Shown: positions 1 to 9,219 of the stretch, in pieces
Layout: each line of letters opens with the position of its first letter
Numbering within the stretch: position 1 is the first letter of the stretch
NCBI RefSeq assembly: GCF_049852125.1
Contig: NZ_CP187532.1
Coordinates: 2,046,001-2,110,000, forward strand
DNA: 64,000 nucleotides
Direction of reading: 5' to 3'
Source of the DNA: Senimuribacter sp049852125
Lineage (GTDB): Bacteria > Bacillota > Clostridia > Peptostreptococcales > Anaerovoracaceae
Made by a program: the position numbers and the translations under genes
Notes under the pieces: model-generated
Told to the model about the DNA's origin: nothing
What the model saw: the letters and a program-made list of their open reading frames with translations, nothing else
Databases searched by the model: none

Positions 1-598
1 GATTTCTTCCTTTCTCCGGTTGACTGGCATGGGCGGACGCCCCTGTAAAGGTAATCTCCATGCCTTTGGACGCGCAGTTCACTGTGCCTTTTTTTAAAAG
101 CAGCGTTCCCTCCTCATAACCCGGGAAATTGTGCAGCCCGTAAACTTCTTCAATCTGTTTTTCTGTAATCAGTTCCGCGCAAGCCTTTCCGCCGTCACCG
201 GTTTCCTCCGCATGCTGAAAAACCAGATACACATCCTTGTCCGCGCCCTGCCGCGCTAAATCCACCGCAAAAGCCGCCAGCGCCGCGCTGTGACCGTCAT
301 GGCCGCACTTGTGGGCGACCCCTTTGTTTTGCGATGCGTAAGGCAGCGTATCATCTTCCATCACCTTGATGGCGTCCATGTCGGCACGAAACGCGATACT
401 GCCTCTGCTTTCACATGCCGGGTGGTATTCCGCGTAAAACCAGCGTCCCCGGTCGGTCACCTCCAGACTCGTATGTTCTCTGATAAATGCCATCAGCGTC
501 TCCTTGGTCTTTCGCTCCTCACCCGAAAGTTCCGGATGCTGATGCAGGTAATGGCGTAACTCGATTGCCTTGTTCAAATCTTCCTGGCGCATGTCCAT
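1..598 (-). CDS. M20-family amidohydrolase/peptidase, N-terminal part (cut by window edge)
   Basis: About 199 codons are visible from an ATG at 598; the 3' end lies outside the window. The reading frame shows the M20 (aminoacylase/hippurate hydrolase) pattern: HQHPELSGEE near residue 20, an FRADMDA block, then KCGHDGHSA, where the Cys and His are expected metal ligands, and a Glu-rich HAEETGDGG block holding the expected catalytic Glu. Family members hydrolyse N-acyl amino acids or dipeptides in the cytoplasm. It follows the Eis-like acetyltransferase by about 25 bp, so it is probably the last visible gene of the leftward operon starting at 4074. An acetyltransferase beside an N-acyl hydrolase suggests an acetylated amino-acid intermediate, but the substrate is inferred only. 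Confidence 0.88.
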   Translation of the reverse strand, partial: MDMRQEDLNKAIELRHYLHQHPELSGEERKTKETLMAFIREHTSLEVTDRGRWFYAEYHPACESRGSIAFRADMDAIKVMEDDTLPYASQNKGVAHKCGHDGHSAALAAFAVDLARQGADKDVYLVFQHAEETGDGGKACAELITEKQIEEVYGLHNFPGYEEGTLLLKKGTVNCASKGMEITFTGASAHASQPEKGRN

Positions 599-623
599 TC
601 CTCTACTTGTTCATCTTCTAATC

Positions 624-1886
624 TTAATAATCCGAATTGCTCCAAGGTTTCTGATCACAGTGAAGCAATCTGTCCAGCTGTTGTGTGAAGGCTTTGTCAC
701 TGATTTTCACAGCGCCCAGTCTGACCAGGGAAGCTAGATTGGCAGAACCCAAAAGCAGGGATGACAGATCTGCTTCCTTGCACCAAAGGATTACATCCAT
801 CCTCGCGTCTGCGGCTGCCGGCTGCCACTTTCCGCCCGCAAAGGAAACCCGCAGATTCTTTTCGCAGTGCTCCATCTGATCTTCATAAATGAATTCCGCA
901 TTCAATTCCCCTTCCGGTAAAGTTCTGTAGTCAGTCGCCTTGATAAATTCTGTCGGATGCAGGATTTTAAACATGGTACCCACAGCGGACACGTTGCTCT
1001 GCAGGAATCCAAAGTTAATATAGTTTCCGGATACATCCTGGGTATTGTCCAGCAGATGGTAGAAGTCTTCTTCGCCGGTACGCAGAATCACTGTCTGCGC
1101 CAAGTCCGCCTGCATGCGCAGGAAGCCCAGCAGCTTTTTCAGCACAGCGCCATCCTCGTAGACCAGTTCCTCCACAGACAATCTGTTCAAAGTATAGTTG
1201 ACTTCACTGGCATCCTCAAAACGGAATGCCACGTAGCCCTTCATCACATCATTCTCAAAATATCCAATTCTGCGAACCTGGGTATCGGTTTCCATATCAC
1301 GGATTTCTTCTTCGAATTTTTTCACCATGCCGTGGCTTTGCTCCACCATACGACTGTGGCAAGCCAGCACTTCCGGCACATCATCCACGGTCAAAATCCG
1401 CATTCCTTCCATATTGTCCGCTTTTGGCAGATTGATCGTCGGTACGTGATACTCATCCATCTTCGCACCATAACCATACCCCATTTTTCTGTAAAAGTCA
1501 ATACGGAACGGCAGCAGCAAAGTGACCAGCGCGTCATGGGTTTTCGCGTAATTCTCAAACCGTGTGATCATATCAAAGGCAGCGCCTTTTTTCTTATGAA
1601 GGGGATGAACCGCCAAAGACATGAGACCCACTGCGCGATGCATTTTGCCATAAAGATTCATGTCAAAATTGACCAGCTTCATAAAAGCAATCATTTTATC
1701 GCCTTCAAAGAGCCCAACCAGTTCCACTTCTTTATTTTCCGTAATTTCTCTGGTAACCTTTTTTCTGTAAAATTCACTGCACGCATCGTCCAGCTCCTTG
1801 TGCGCCGGATAAGCGTTGAGATACACTTCCAGATACTGGTCGATATCGTCCAGTGTAAGATTTCTTAAAATACGTTCTGTTTTCAT
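624..1886 (-). CDS. Eis-like GNAT N-acetyltransferase
   Basis: A 420-residue protein with the Eis layout: an N-terminal GNAT fold, a second GNAT-like half, and a C-terminal sterol-carrier-like domain. The acetyl-CoA loop region reads VGLMSLAVHPLHKKKGAAF near residue 90, and PFRIDFYRKMGYGYG follows near residue 130. Eis enzymes acetylate amines on lysine, polyamines or aminoglycosides; the target here is unknown. The ATG at 1886 was chosen because a GGGGAG ribosome site lies 8 bases upstream; a longer frame starting at 1928 would overlap the upstream gene. It sits 19 bp after the aminotransferase gene and belongs to the same operon. Confidence 0.85.
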   Translation of the reverse strand: MKTERILRNLTLDDIDQYLEVYLNAYPAHKELDDACSEFYRKKVTREITENKEVELVGLFEGDKMIAFMKLVNFDMNLYGKMHRAVGLMSLAVHPLHKKKGAAFDMITRFENYAKTHDALVTLLLPFRIDFYRKMGYGYGAKMDEYHVPTINLPKADNMEGMRILTVDDVPEVLACHSRMVEQSHGMVKKFEEEIRDMETDTQVRRIGYFENDVMKGYVAFRFEDASEVNYTLNRLSVEELVYEDGAVLKKLLGFLRMQADLAQTVILRTGEEDFYHLLDNTQDVSGNYINFGFLQSNVSAVGTMFKILHPTEFIKATDYRTLPEGELNAEFIYEDQMEHCEKNLRVSFAGGKWQPAAADARMDVILWCKEADLSSLLLGSANLASLVRLGAVKISDKAFTQQLDRLLHCDQKPWSNSDY

Positions 1887-1905
1887 ATATGTTCTCCCCT
1901 TTTCT

Positions 1906-3045
1906 TTACAGACCCTTGCCCTTTGCAATCAGTTCCTCAATGTACTCGTCGATGAGGCGCAGACCTTCTTCCAGATGTTCCGCGTGGGACAAAGTAATTC
2001 TGAAGGTATGCGGCAGATAGAAGCAGTCTCCGTGGCATACCAGCACCCCTTTTTGATCCAGCAAATCATCGCAGAATTTTTCCGCGTCTACATCTAAGTC
2101 ATAATGTACTAAGTAAGTCGTGCCGTAAGAATCCGCATACTGATGCACGTATTTGTGACCGTCCAGCCATTTGTCCATAATAGCTTTATTGGCGTTTACA
2201 ATCTTTCTGCTTCTTTCATAAATTTTGTCCACATGCTCCAAAGCGATGGCAAAAATCCATTCGTCAAAGGTACCCCCGCAGATGGAATCAAAAGAACGGC
2301 GGTTAAAGAGTTCCCAGCGCATATCCGGATCTTTGCAGATAATCCATCCCACTCTGGTGCCTGCCATAGAGTAGATCTTAGAAGAACTGCAGGTTACGAT
2401 GGATTTGTCGTAAAGGTCGGCAAAGGACGGCATATATTCTTCCTTCAGTCCCCTGTACATCTCGTCGCAGACAACCCAGGCGCCTACTGATTTTGCGATT
2501 TCTACGATTTCCTCCATTTCTGCCGGAGACAGCAGCGCGCCTGTCGGATTATTCGGGTTGGTAAAGAGGATTGCCTTGGTGTTTTCATCCACCGCCGCTC
2601 TCACCTCGTCAAGATCCAGCTTGTAGCCGGCTTCTGGTTTTAAGTCAATCTGCCGCACTTCGGTTCCGATGGATTTCGGCAGTGAGTAGAACTGCTGGTA
2701 GTTCGGCATAATGGAAATGACATTGTCAGTTGGCTCGATGAGCGTCATGACCACGGTATTGTTTGCGCCTGTACCGCCGTGAACCAGCACCACATCTTCC
2801 GCATCCACGCCTTTATAAAGGTTTGCCACAGCTTTCTTCAGTCTCGGCGTTCCTTCAAAGCGTCCGTAGCCCAGGCTCATGGTTTTCAATTCTTCAAAAA
2901 AGCTTTCCATGCTCTCGCCAGTCAGTTCAAAGAGTTCCTCTACGGTCATAGGCAGTACACAGCTGCCGCCCAGGTAGATTTTATTTTTCTCGCTGTCACA
3001 TGCAGGATTCAGCCAATTTTCCAGTACAAAATTATCTATTTTCAT
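1906..3045 (-). CDS. PLP-dependent aminotransferase, class I/II fold
   Basis: A 379-residue fold-type I aminotransferase. Visible motifs are VHGGTGANN (cofactor phosphate region), TNPNNPTGALL (substrate/PLP Asn loop), CDEMYRG (PLP-pyridine Asp) and SSSKIYSMAGTRVGW, where the Lys forms the internal aldimine and the Arg region binds the carboxylate. The start is preceded by GAGGGGAG. Overall style recalls the capreomycidine-synthase-like branch of class I/II aminotransferases, but this is an impression and the substrate cannot be read from sequence. It lies between the ornithine-cyclodeaminase-like gene (18 bp upstream) and the Eis-like gene. Confidence 0.88.
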   Translation of the reverse strand: MKIDNFVLENWLNPACDSEKNKIYLGGSCVLPMTVEELFELTGESMESFFEELKTMSLGYGRFEGTPRLKKAVANLYKGVDAEDVVLVHGGTGANNTVVMTLIEPTDNVISIMPNYQQFYSLPKSIGTEVRQIDLKPEAGYKLDLDEVRAAVDENTKAILFTNPNNPTGALLSPAEMEEIVEIAKSVGAWVVCDEMYRGLKEEYMPSFADLYDKSIVTCSSSKIYSMAGTRVGWIICKDPDMRWELFNRRSFDSICGGTFDEWIFAIALEHVDKIYERSRKIVNANKAIMDKWLDGHKYVHQYADSYGTTYLVHYDLDVDAEKFCDDLLDQKGVLVCHGDCFYLPHTFRITLSHAEHLEEGLRLIDEYIEELIAKGKGL

Positions 3046-3063
3046 TTCTAATATTCTCCCCTC

Positions 3064-4074
3064 TTAGATTTCCGCAGTTTGTCCCATACCTTTTTCTCTT
3101 GCTGTCAGTACCGCGGTTTTCGCAGTCACAAGATCCAAGGCCGCAAGACCTGTCGCGTCAAAAATTGTAATATCTTCTTCTGAAGTTCTGCCGGAAACCG
3201 CGCCGGTCATCACCTGTCCGATTTCACCGCAGACGGTTTCAGCGGTTACAATTCCCAGCTTTGCCGGAATTTCTAATTCTCCGACCGTAAGACACTGGGT
3301 CGTGTCATCGGTAAAGGCTTTGGCAACTCGGAAAAGCGCCGGATCCAGTTCTTCTTTTCCTACCATATCCGCGCCGATGCAGCTGAAATGAGTTCCCGGT
3401 TTCACCCAGTCCTTTTGGATGAGAGGCTCTGTGCTTCTGGTAACGGTAAGCACCACATCCGCCTCGCCAACTGCAGTCTGAAGATCTGCCGCCGCAGCAA
3501 AGGTCACATCGGTTTCAATCTGCAGTTCTTCCTGCAGGCGAATCTTGATGTCCTTCACATAAGCCTCTGCTAACGCCACGCCCATAGGGTCTGCTACCAG
3601 CACCCTTTTAAGCTGGGGCATTTCCAGCAGGGTCGCGCCCAGAAGATAAATAGACTGACGGCCTGCTCCAACCAGCAGCAGGGTTTCACTGTCCTTTCTC
3701 GCAAGGACCTTAGCGCCGATTGCCGCCGCGGCTCCGGTTCGCATACTGGTAATATAGGAGGCGTCCATTACACCCATCGGCAGTCCCGTCTCCGAATCAA
3801 AAGTCATGAGCACACCGGTAAAGACGGTCAAACCTTTCTCCGCATTCCGTGGGAAATTGTTGAGCAGCTTCGCTCCGTGGGCGCCAACCTCGCCAAACAC
3901 ACCGCCGGAACGGATATCCATGATACCTTCATTGTCAAAATGATGCTCCACAAGCGGCCAGGCGACCACCTGCCCCCCTGCTTTCGCGCGATAAGTTGCT
4001 TTCACACCCTCTATGACCTTGGGCATTTCCAAAATCGCCTCTAAATCCTTTCGGCTTAAAATTGATACCTGCAT
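3064..4074 (-). CDS. Ornithine cyclodeaminase / mu-crystallin family protein
   Basis: A 336-residue NAD(P)-dependent Rossmann enzyme. Visible are RSGGVFGEVGAHGAKLLNNF near residue 60, the GLPMGVMDASYITSMRTGAA block (substrate carboxylate Arg and Lys region), and a dinucleotide site reading LLLVGAGRQS near residue 155. Family members include ornithine cyclodeaminase, alanine dehydrogenase, ketimine reductase and N-(carboxyalkyl)amino-acid synthases; sequence alone does not choose among them. It is the first gene of the leftward operon and is divergent from the PucR-type regulator. A strong GGAGGT ribosome site precedes the start. Confidence 0.9.
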   Translation of the reverse strand: MQVSILSRKDLEAILEMPKVIEGVKATYRAKAGGQVVAWPLVEHHFDNEGIMDIRSGGVFGEVGAHGAKLLNNFPRNAEKGLTVFTGVLMTFDSETGLPMGVMDASYITSMRTGAAAAIGAKVLARKDSETLLLVGAGRQSIYLLGATLLEMPQLKRVLVADPMGVALAEAYVKDIKIRLQEELQIETDVTFAAAADLQTAVGEADVVLTVTRSTEPLIQKDWVKPGTHFSCIGADMVGKEELDPALFRVAKAFTDDTTQCLTVGELEIPAKLGIVTAETVCGEIGQVMTGAVSGRTSEEDITIFDATGLAALDLVTAKTAVLTAREKGMGQTAEI

Positions 4075-4107
4075 ACCGGTACCTCCTTCTCTGTTCTGTT
4101 ACCTGTT

Positions 4108-4137
4108 ATTATACACCGCCCGCGCGACTGATTTCCA
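4108..4137 (-). promoter_or_regulatory. Probable promoter of the OCD-aminotransferase-Eis-M20 operon
   Basis: Minus-strand TATAAT at 4113-4108, with a TGGAAA -35-like hexamer 18 bp upstream (4137-4132). It lies about 35 bases before the ornithine-cyclodeaminase-like start, in the divergent region shared with the regulator gene. Confidence 0.5.
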
Positions 4138-4152
4138 TCCCGCATTCTTGTA

Positions 4153-4189
4153 TTTTAGACTAAATATATTTGCATGATTTTAGATTATC
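4153..4189. promoter_or_regulatory. Candidate operator repeats in the divergent regulator/operon region
   Basis: TTTAGACTAAA at 4154-4164 is a perfect inverted repeat. A related ATTTTAGATTATC begins at 4177, 24 bp (just over two helical turns) from ATTTTAGACTAAA at 4153. The second copy lies within the -35/-10 spacer of the regulator promoter. The paired sites between divergent promoters fit a binding site for the PucR-type regulator, which is inference. Confidence 0.4.
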
Positions 4190-4198
4190 GTATATAAT
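4170..4198 (+). promoter_or_regulatory. Probable promoter of the PucR-type regulator
   Basis: TTGCAT at 4170-4175, a 17-bp spacer, and TATAAT at 4193-4198. The AGGAGGTG ribosome site begins 10 bases after the -10 box, so the 5' untranslated region is very short. Confidence 0.6.
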
Positions 4199-4222
4199 AG
4201 CAGATAATAGGAGGTGCCTTTT

Positions 4223-5400
4223 ATGAATTACACAGTTTCCGATTTTTATCTGACCTTTGCAGCAGGTCTGAAAATTATTGCAGGCAGAGGCGGTATGACG
4301 CGTTCTATCAGCCGTGCCGGCATTTTAGACTATGAAATGGATCTTGTACTAAAAGACAAATACATGCACTCCAATTTTCAGGAAAATCAGCTGGTTATCT
4401 CTACCTTTCTCTACGCAAAAGACAATCCGTTTCTCATTGCGGACGCGGTCAAGCATCTCATCGCCAAGGGAACCAGCGGTCTTGTCATCAAAAATGTGTT
4501 CGGGCTGCCGATTCATGACACAGTGCTGCGCTATGCCGACTCCAAAAACTTCCCAATTTTTCTTGTAGAATCTCAGGATGTTTATATAGAGGATCTGATT
4601 TACGCGGTCAACCGTCACAGAGAATTACTCGCGGATATTCGCTTTGCCCAGAAAAAGCTGGAGCAAATTCTGTTCGGCGATTTAACCGAAAAGGAAATTC
4701 CTGCCTGCGCGAAACAAATCAATCCGTCTTACAGACAGCAGTTTTTTACGCTGTATATCAAGATGGACGACCTGCTTTCCAACGCTGCCTTTGATACCTT
4801 CTCAAAGCGTTTTCAGAAAGCCCCCTCAACGAGCCGGGAAACAGCTTGGTATTCTTTCGGCAGGGCTTTTTCTACATTCACTCCGAAGATAGAATCAGCC
4901 AGCGGTGTACCGATGATTTCATCGCGCAGATTTTAAACATTCTCCTGCAGGAGGATGCCTATGTCAGCTGTGGACTTAGCCAGTGTCATCTGACCCTGGA
5001 AGAATTTCGGATCAGTCTGCAGGAAAGCCTCTATGCGGCTTCTGCTGAAAAAGACGCAGGCGCCGCCTTCACCCGCTACAACCAGCTGGGTACGTACCAG
5101 CTTCTCTTTCCTTTTGCCGCAAGCCGGGAAATGCAGCTATACGCACGCAATATTTTAGAGCCTATCAAGGACTACGATATCGAAAACAACGCCCGGCTTC
5201 TGCCGACGCTGCAGCAGTTTATACAGACCGGCTGTCTGCTGGAAGAAACTGCGCGCCGCCTTTCTCAGCATAAAAATACCGTCCGGTACAGGCTGGACAA
5301 AATCCATGAACTGACCGGACTGGACTACAAAATATTTGCCCACCTGGAACAGCTGTCTATGGCGGTCAAAATCGATCAGTGCGGCGGTCAGACATACTAA
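4223..5400 (+). pseudogene. PucR-type transcriptional regulator, interrupted by a -1 frameshift
   Basis: Two overlapping frames together make one PucR-family protein of about 392 residues. The first (4223-4936) carries the PucR N-terminal domain (GRGGMTRSISRAGILDYEMD). The second (open through 5400) carries the C-terminal helix-turn-helix, TGCLLEETARRLSQHKNTVR followed by YRLDKI. The frames meet at a C5 tract at 4821-4825; one extra C would restore a continuous reading (KAPLNEPGNSLVFF). The ATG at 4223 follows AGGAGGTG by 6 bases. PucR-type proteins activate purine or amino-acid utilisation genes in response to metabolites. This one is divergent from the ornithine-cyclodeaminase operon and faces the racemase operon. 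Whether it is a real mutation, a phase-variable tract, programmed slippage or a sequencing error is unknown. Confidence 0.8.
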
Positions 5401-5433
5401 AAAGCGCTGTCGCACAGTAAGGCGACAGCACCG
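5401..5433 (-). terminator. Rho-independent terminator after the racemase-like gene
   Basis: GCTGTCGC/GCGACAGC stem with a short loop. On the minus strand the stem is followed by T5, about 20 bases after the racemase-like stop codon. Confidence 0.75.
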
Positions 5434-5451
5434 CAAATACAAATATATACG

Positions 5452-6177
5452 TTAATACAATCGAAACGCTCCAAGGGCCGAAGCCATAAGCCCCATCATG
5501 GATTGAAAGTCAAACACCGGCAGTCCGCTCTCCGCCTGAATATCCTTTCCAAAGGGCGGCAAATCCGTACATTCCAGAAGAATCGCCCCCATATTGGGAC
5601 AATCGGCAATGCCCTTTCTCACGGTATCTAAAATTTCCTGCCGCACCAGTTCCACATCGAATGCCTCGTCAGGGCAGGCAAAGATTTTGTTCCATTCCGG
5701 CGCGTCCTCCAGTCCCATCACGTGCAGCACAGTATCTGCACTGATCCCGCAGGCAGCAAAGTGCTCCCGCGTTAAAGCGCTTCCGTTGGCAGTCAACACG
5801 CCGATGGCGCGATTTCCGATCAGGTTTCTGATTAGCGGAATCTGCAGCAGCGCAGAAGTAAACACCGGCACGGGCAGCGCCTCACTGAGAGCCTTCTGAA
5901 AAATGGCGTTAAAGCCGCAGCTGGTCGTAATGGCTGCAACGCCTTCTTCCGCCACCAGTTTCTTCGATATAGCAATCATATCTTCTAAAACTTTTTGGCT
6001 GGGATGGGTGATCACCGTCTCCACACAAGCGCCTTCTACATGCGCCATCCGAACCGCAAAAGGGTAGGACGCCGGATTGGTGCTGTTGCCGGGCATGCTT
6101 TCAAGCTGCAAAAGTCCCTGCGGCACCTGTCCTTCCTCCCATCGCAAAATCGCAATTTTAGGGTTTGGTTGTTTCAT
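5452..6177 (-). CDS. Aspartate/glutamate-racemase-like protein
   Basis: A 241-residue protein of the Asp/Glu/hydantoin racemase superfamily. The two catalytic cysteines expected in cofactor-independent racemases are visible in TTSCGFNAIF (about residue 86) and LLECTDLPPFG (about residue 200). GNRAIGVLTANGSAL lies in between. Such enzymes racemise or decarboxylate acidic amino acids or related arylmalonates; the substrate is open. GAGGAG precedes the ATG. It is the last gene of the ald-amidohydrolase-MATE-racemase series, with a 28-bp gap from the exporter gene and a terminator directly downstream. Confidence 0.82.
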   Translation of the reverse strand: MKQPNPKIAILRWEEGQVPQGLLQLESMPGNSTNPASYPFAVRMAHVEGACVETVITHPSQKVLEDMIAISKKLVAEEGVAAITTSCGFNAIFQKALSEALPVPVFTSALLQIPLIRNLIGNRAIGVLTANGSALTREHFAACGISADTVLHVMGLEDAPEWNKIFACPDEAFDVELVRQEILDTVRKGIADCPNMGAILLECTDLPPFGKDIQAESGLPVFDFQSMMGLMASALGAFRLY

Positions 6178-6205
6178 CTTTTATCTCCTCTTTTCCGCCT
6201 GTTCT

Positions 6206-7573
6206 TCATGTCATAACACGCATCCACTTCCGGCTGTAATACCTTCGATAGCACCAGATTACCTTCAGCACATCACCAAAGGCCACCATCAGCATCGCCC
6301 AAGGCAGAGACAGGTGGAACACCAGCACTGCCACTGCCGCCATCGTTACCTGTATTCCCACATTAAAGGAAAAATCCATGACCATACAGAACACAGTATC
6401 GCCGCCGGCACGGAGTACACCGCAAACCAGCATATATGCCAGCATCTTCGGGGCAAGGGCAATGGCCCATACCAAAAGCGTGTCACATAAAAGCGCCGTC
6501 GTCTGCGGATTAAACTGATAAATCGCAGAAACCGGACCGCGAATTAGAATCAGCACCACCGCCATAATTCCATTGAGCATCCAAGTAAGACGAACGGCGA
6601 CGCCCGCCTGAAAATAGGCCCGATCTTTCTGATCCGCGCCCAGAGCGTTTCCAATCAGCACCGCCGCCGCGTTTCCGATACCGAAATAAATCGACTGTAA
6701 GAATTCGCTGACCGTATTGGCCACCTGTGTCACAGCCAGCGCCGACGTGCCCAGCTTTCCGTAAATGGAAAAAATCGCCGACATGGAAAACGCCCATCCG
6801 CCTTCGGTAACGACCACCGGCACCGCCGTTTTCATCACGGTAAAGAATTCTTTTTTACTAAAAGAAAACAGTTCTGCCGGTCCGGTTTTAAACGTATGAG
6901 ATTTTCTCGTATATACATACAGAAACAACCCCGCGCACTCGAGAATTCGTGCCGTCAATGTCGCAGCCGCCGCGCCGGTTACGCCCAGCTTCGGCAGACC
7001 CAAATGTCCGTAGATCAGCAGGTAATTCAGACAGGTGTTGACGGCCAGCGCCGCGCCATTGATGATGGTAGGCACCTTCAAATCCTGAATGGCACGAGAA
7101 TTGTAATTGATCGAAAAAGACAGCGCCGTAAACAGATAGGAAAAACAGGCAATCCTAAGATACTTCACGCCCAGTTCAACAACCTCCGGACTGTCGTCAA
7201 AGACAGCAATCAGCTGCGGCGCCAGGAAAAATCCGCAGATGGTAAACATGCTCGCCATGAAAAGTCCCACCGCGTAATCCATCCCCAATATTTTGCGGAT
7301 GCTTTTGATATCTCCTACGCCAAAATACTGCGCCGTATAAATCGCCGCGCCGCTATATAAGCCATAGCACATGTTCGAAAAGATAAAATAGACCTGATTT
7401 GCCGCGCCTACCGCCGCCAGCGCCGTCTCTCCTACCAATCCGATCATCAGCGTATCCACCAGATTCAGTCCGATACTGATCAAATGCTGAATCACAACCG
7501 GAATCGCGATCACCAGCATTTTTTTATAAAACATTTTCTTTTCTGCAACATACTCAAGACTCTGTGTCTGCAT
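6206..7573 (-). CDS. MATE family efflux transporter
   Basis: A 455-residue membrane protein with about 12 hydrophobic segments in two similar halves. MATE hallmarks are visible: PVVIQHLISIGLNLVDTLMI at the N-terminus, VGAANQVYFIFSNM, and GNAAAVLIGNALGADQKDRA in the second half. MATE proteins export cationic drugs or metabolites using Na+ or H+ gradients. Its start overlaps the end of the amidohydrolase gene by 20 bp with GGAAGGA inside that gene, so translation is probably coupled. The context suggests export of a product or toxic intermediate of the amino-acid cluster. Confidence 0.92.
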   Translation of the reverse strand: MQTQSLEYVAEKKMFYKKMLVIAIPVVIQHLISIGLNLVDTLMIGLVGETALAAVGAANQVYFIFSNMCYGLYSGAAIYTAQYFGVGDIKSIRKILGMDYAVGLFMASMFTICGFFLAPQLIAVFDDSPEVVELGVKYLRIACFSYLFTALSFSINYNSRAIQDLKVPTIINGAALAVNTCLNYLLIYGHLGLPKLGVTGAAAATLTARILECAGLFLYVYTRKSHTFKTGPAELFSFSKKEFFTVMKTAVPVVVTEGGWAFSMSAIFSIYGKLGTSALAVTQVANTVSEFLQSIYFGIGNAAAVLIGNALGADQKDRAYFQAGVAVRLTWMLNGIMAVVLILIRGPVSAIYQFNPQTTALLCDTLLVWAIALAPKMLAYMLVCGVLRAGGDTVFCMVMDFSFNVGIQVTMAAVAVLVFHLSLPWAMLMVAFGDVLKVIWCYRRYYSRKWMRVMT

Positions 7574-9201
7574 AAACTATCCTTCCGTCTACTATAGTCA
7601 TTGCCACGGCAACATCTTTGAGATGATCCGGCGGTACCGCGAAAATATCCTCTTTCAGCACCACAAGATCCCCAAGCATGCCGGGTAGCAGCCTGCCTTT
7701 ACGATCTTCTTCGCCTGACATCCGCGCCGCCATATAAGTATAACCGTCTACTGCTTCCTGAAGCATAAGCGCTTCATCGGGATACCATCCCTCTGCCGGG
7801 TTTCCATAAAGATCCTTTCTGGTCACCGCCGCGTAAAGATTCCACATCGGATTGAAACTCTCCACCGGACAATCGGTTCCCATTGCCATCTGTATCCCCT
7901 GATCCTGCATGGTTCTCCAGTGATAGCTGGTCTTCATGCGCGCGGCGCCGACCCGATCCTCTGCCATATGCAGGTCGTATTCGATAAAAATCGGCTGTAT
8001 ATACACAAACAGTCCAGCCGCTTTGATCCTGCGGCACAGATCCTCGTTTAAAATCTGCGCATGAATCAGTCCATGCCGCGGCTTTATAGCAGGATACTTT
8101 GCCTGCGCCGCTTCCACTGCCGCAATCGCCTGCTCGCAGGCAGCATCTCCAATACAATGCATCACCGCGCCGGTACCCATTTTGTGCACCTGCTCGACGA
8201 TTTCAAAGAGCCGTTTCTCATCGCTGTAAACCGCAAATCCCTGATTTCCCGCATCGTCGCTGTAATCTTCCTGCAGCCACGCCGTTCTGGACCCCAGAGA
8301 ACCATCGATATACAGTTTCACCGTATCCATCCTGAAAAAGTCGTCGCCTTCTCCGAGACGATAACCGGCTGCCAGAAATTCATCTAAACGCGCCGTATCC
8401 GCAAGGGCACACTGCTCACTTACTCTGACAGGCAGTCTGCCCTCTGCTGCCAGCTTGCGATACGCTGTAATGATATTTGCAAAGTTTCGTCCAGGCAAGG
8501 TATCAAAATCATCGGTCTGAATGGACGTGACGCCCACCCGGTTCGCGTCCTGGCAGGTTCTTAAAATCATCGACTGAATCGCTTCTACACTGGGTTCTTC
8601 CACATGATTATAAACCAGATTCATCATCTCCGCAATACTACCTGTTGGATTTCCTTCCGCATCCGTTTCGTAATGTCCATCATGGGGCTGCGGCGTATTT
8701 CGATCCAGTCCCATGACTTCCATGGCTTTGGTATTTAATCCGGCGATATGCCCGCAGACGCGAAGCGCGTAGATGGGATGCTCCGTAGAAACCGCGTCCA
8801 GATCCTCTTTGGTTAAATGACGATTATCGTCCCAATTATCATTGTTCCAGCCGGCGGCTTCCACCCACACGCCAGGCGGAATCCGGTTTTGATCAATATG
8901 GGCGCGGATGATGTTTTTTGCTTCTTCGCGGGAAGACGCGCCTTCCAAATCCGCAATAGTCTTCCCATACCCATAGCTCAAAAGATGCATATGGCTGTCG
9001 TTGAATCCAGGCAGCACAGTTTTTCCGCAAAGGTCAATGATTTTCACTGGCTTCTGCTGTTTCTTCTGCCTCCAGCATAGCGGCAATTTCTTCATTGGTT
9101 CCCACTGCCGCAATGCGGTTCCCATCCATTAAGATGGCCTGCACCACACGCTGATTTTCATCCAGGCAATGAATATTTCCGTTGACGAGCGCTCTTTTCA
9201 T
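7554..9201 (-). pseudogene. YtcJ-type amidohydrolase (Amidohydro_3), interrupted near its N-terminus by a frameshift
   Basis: The true start appears to be ATG at 9201, preceded by GGGAGG. It gives MKRALVNGNIHCLDENQRVV, then a DGNRIAAVGTNEEIAAM block, but that frame stops at 9034. The remaining roughly 500 residues continue in another frame with the family signatures VLPGFNDSHMHLLSYGYG (metal-binding HxH), AVMHCIGDAAC, RHGLIHAQI and AMGTDCPVES. A single extra base, most simply in AAA at 9060-9062, explains the break; without it the protein would be about 549 residues. YtcJ-type enzymes are zinc amidohydrolases of uncertain substrate. The gene lies 18 bp after ald and overlaps the MATE gene. 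Confidence 0.82.
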
Positions 9202-9219
9202 GTTCTGTTCCTCCCGGGA

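Noticed and set aside
957..1868. Plus-strand open frame of about 300 codons opposite the Eis-like gene
   Set aside because: It is the antisense shadow of a clear minus-strand gene, has no ribosome site and no recognisable motifs.
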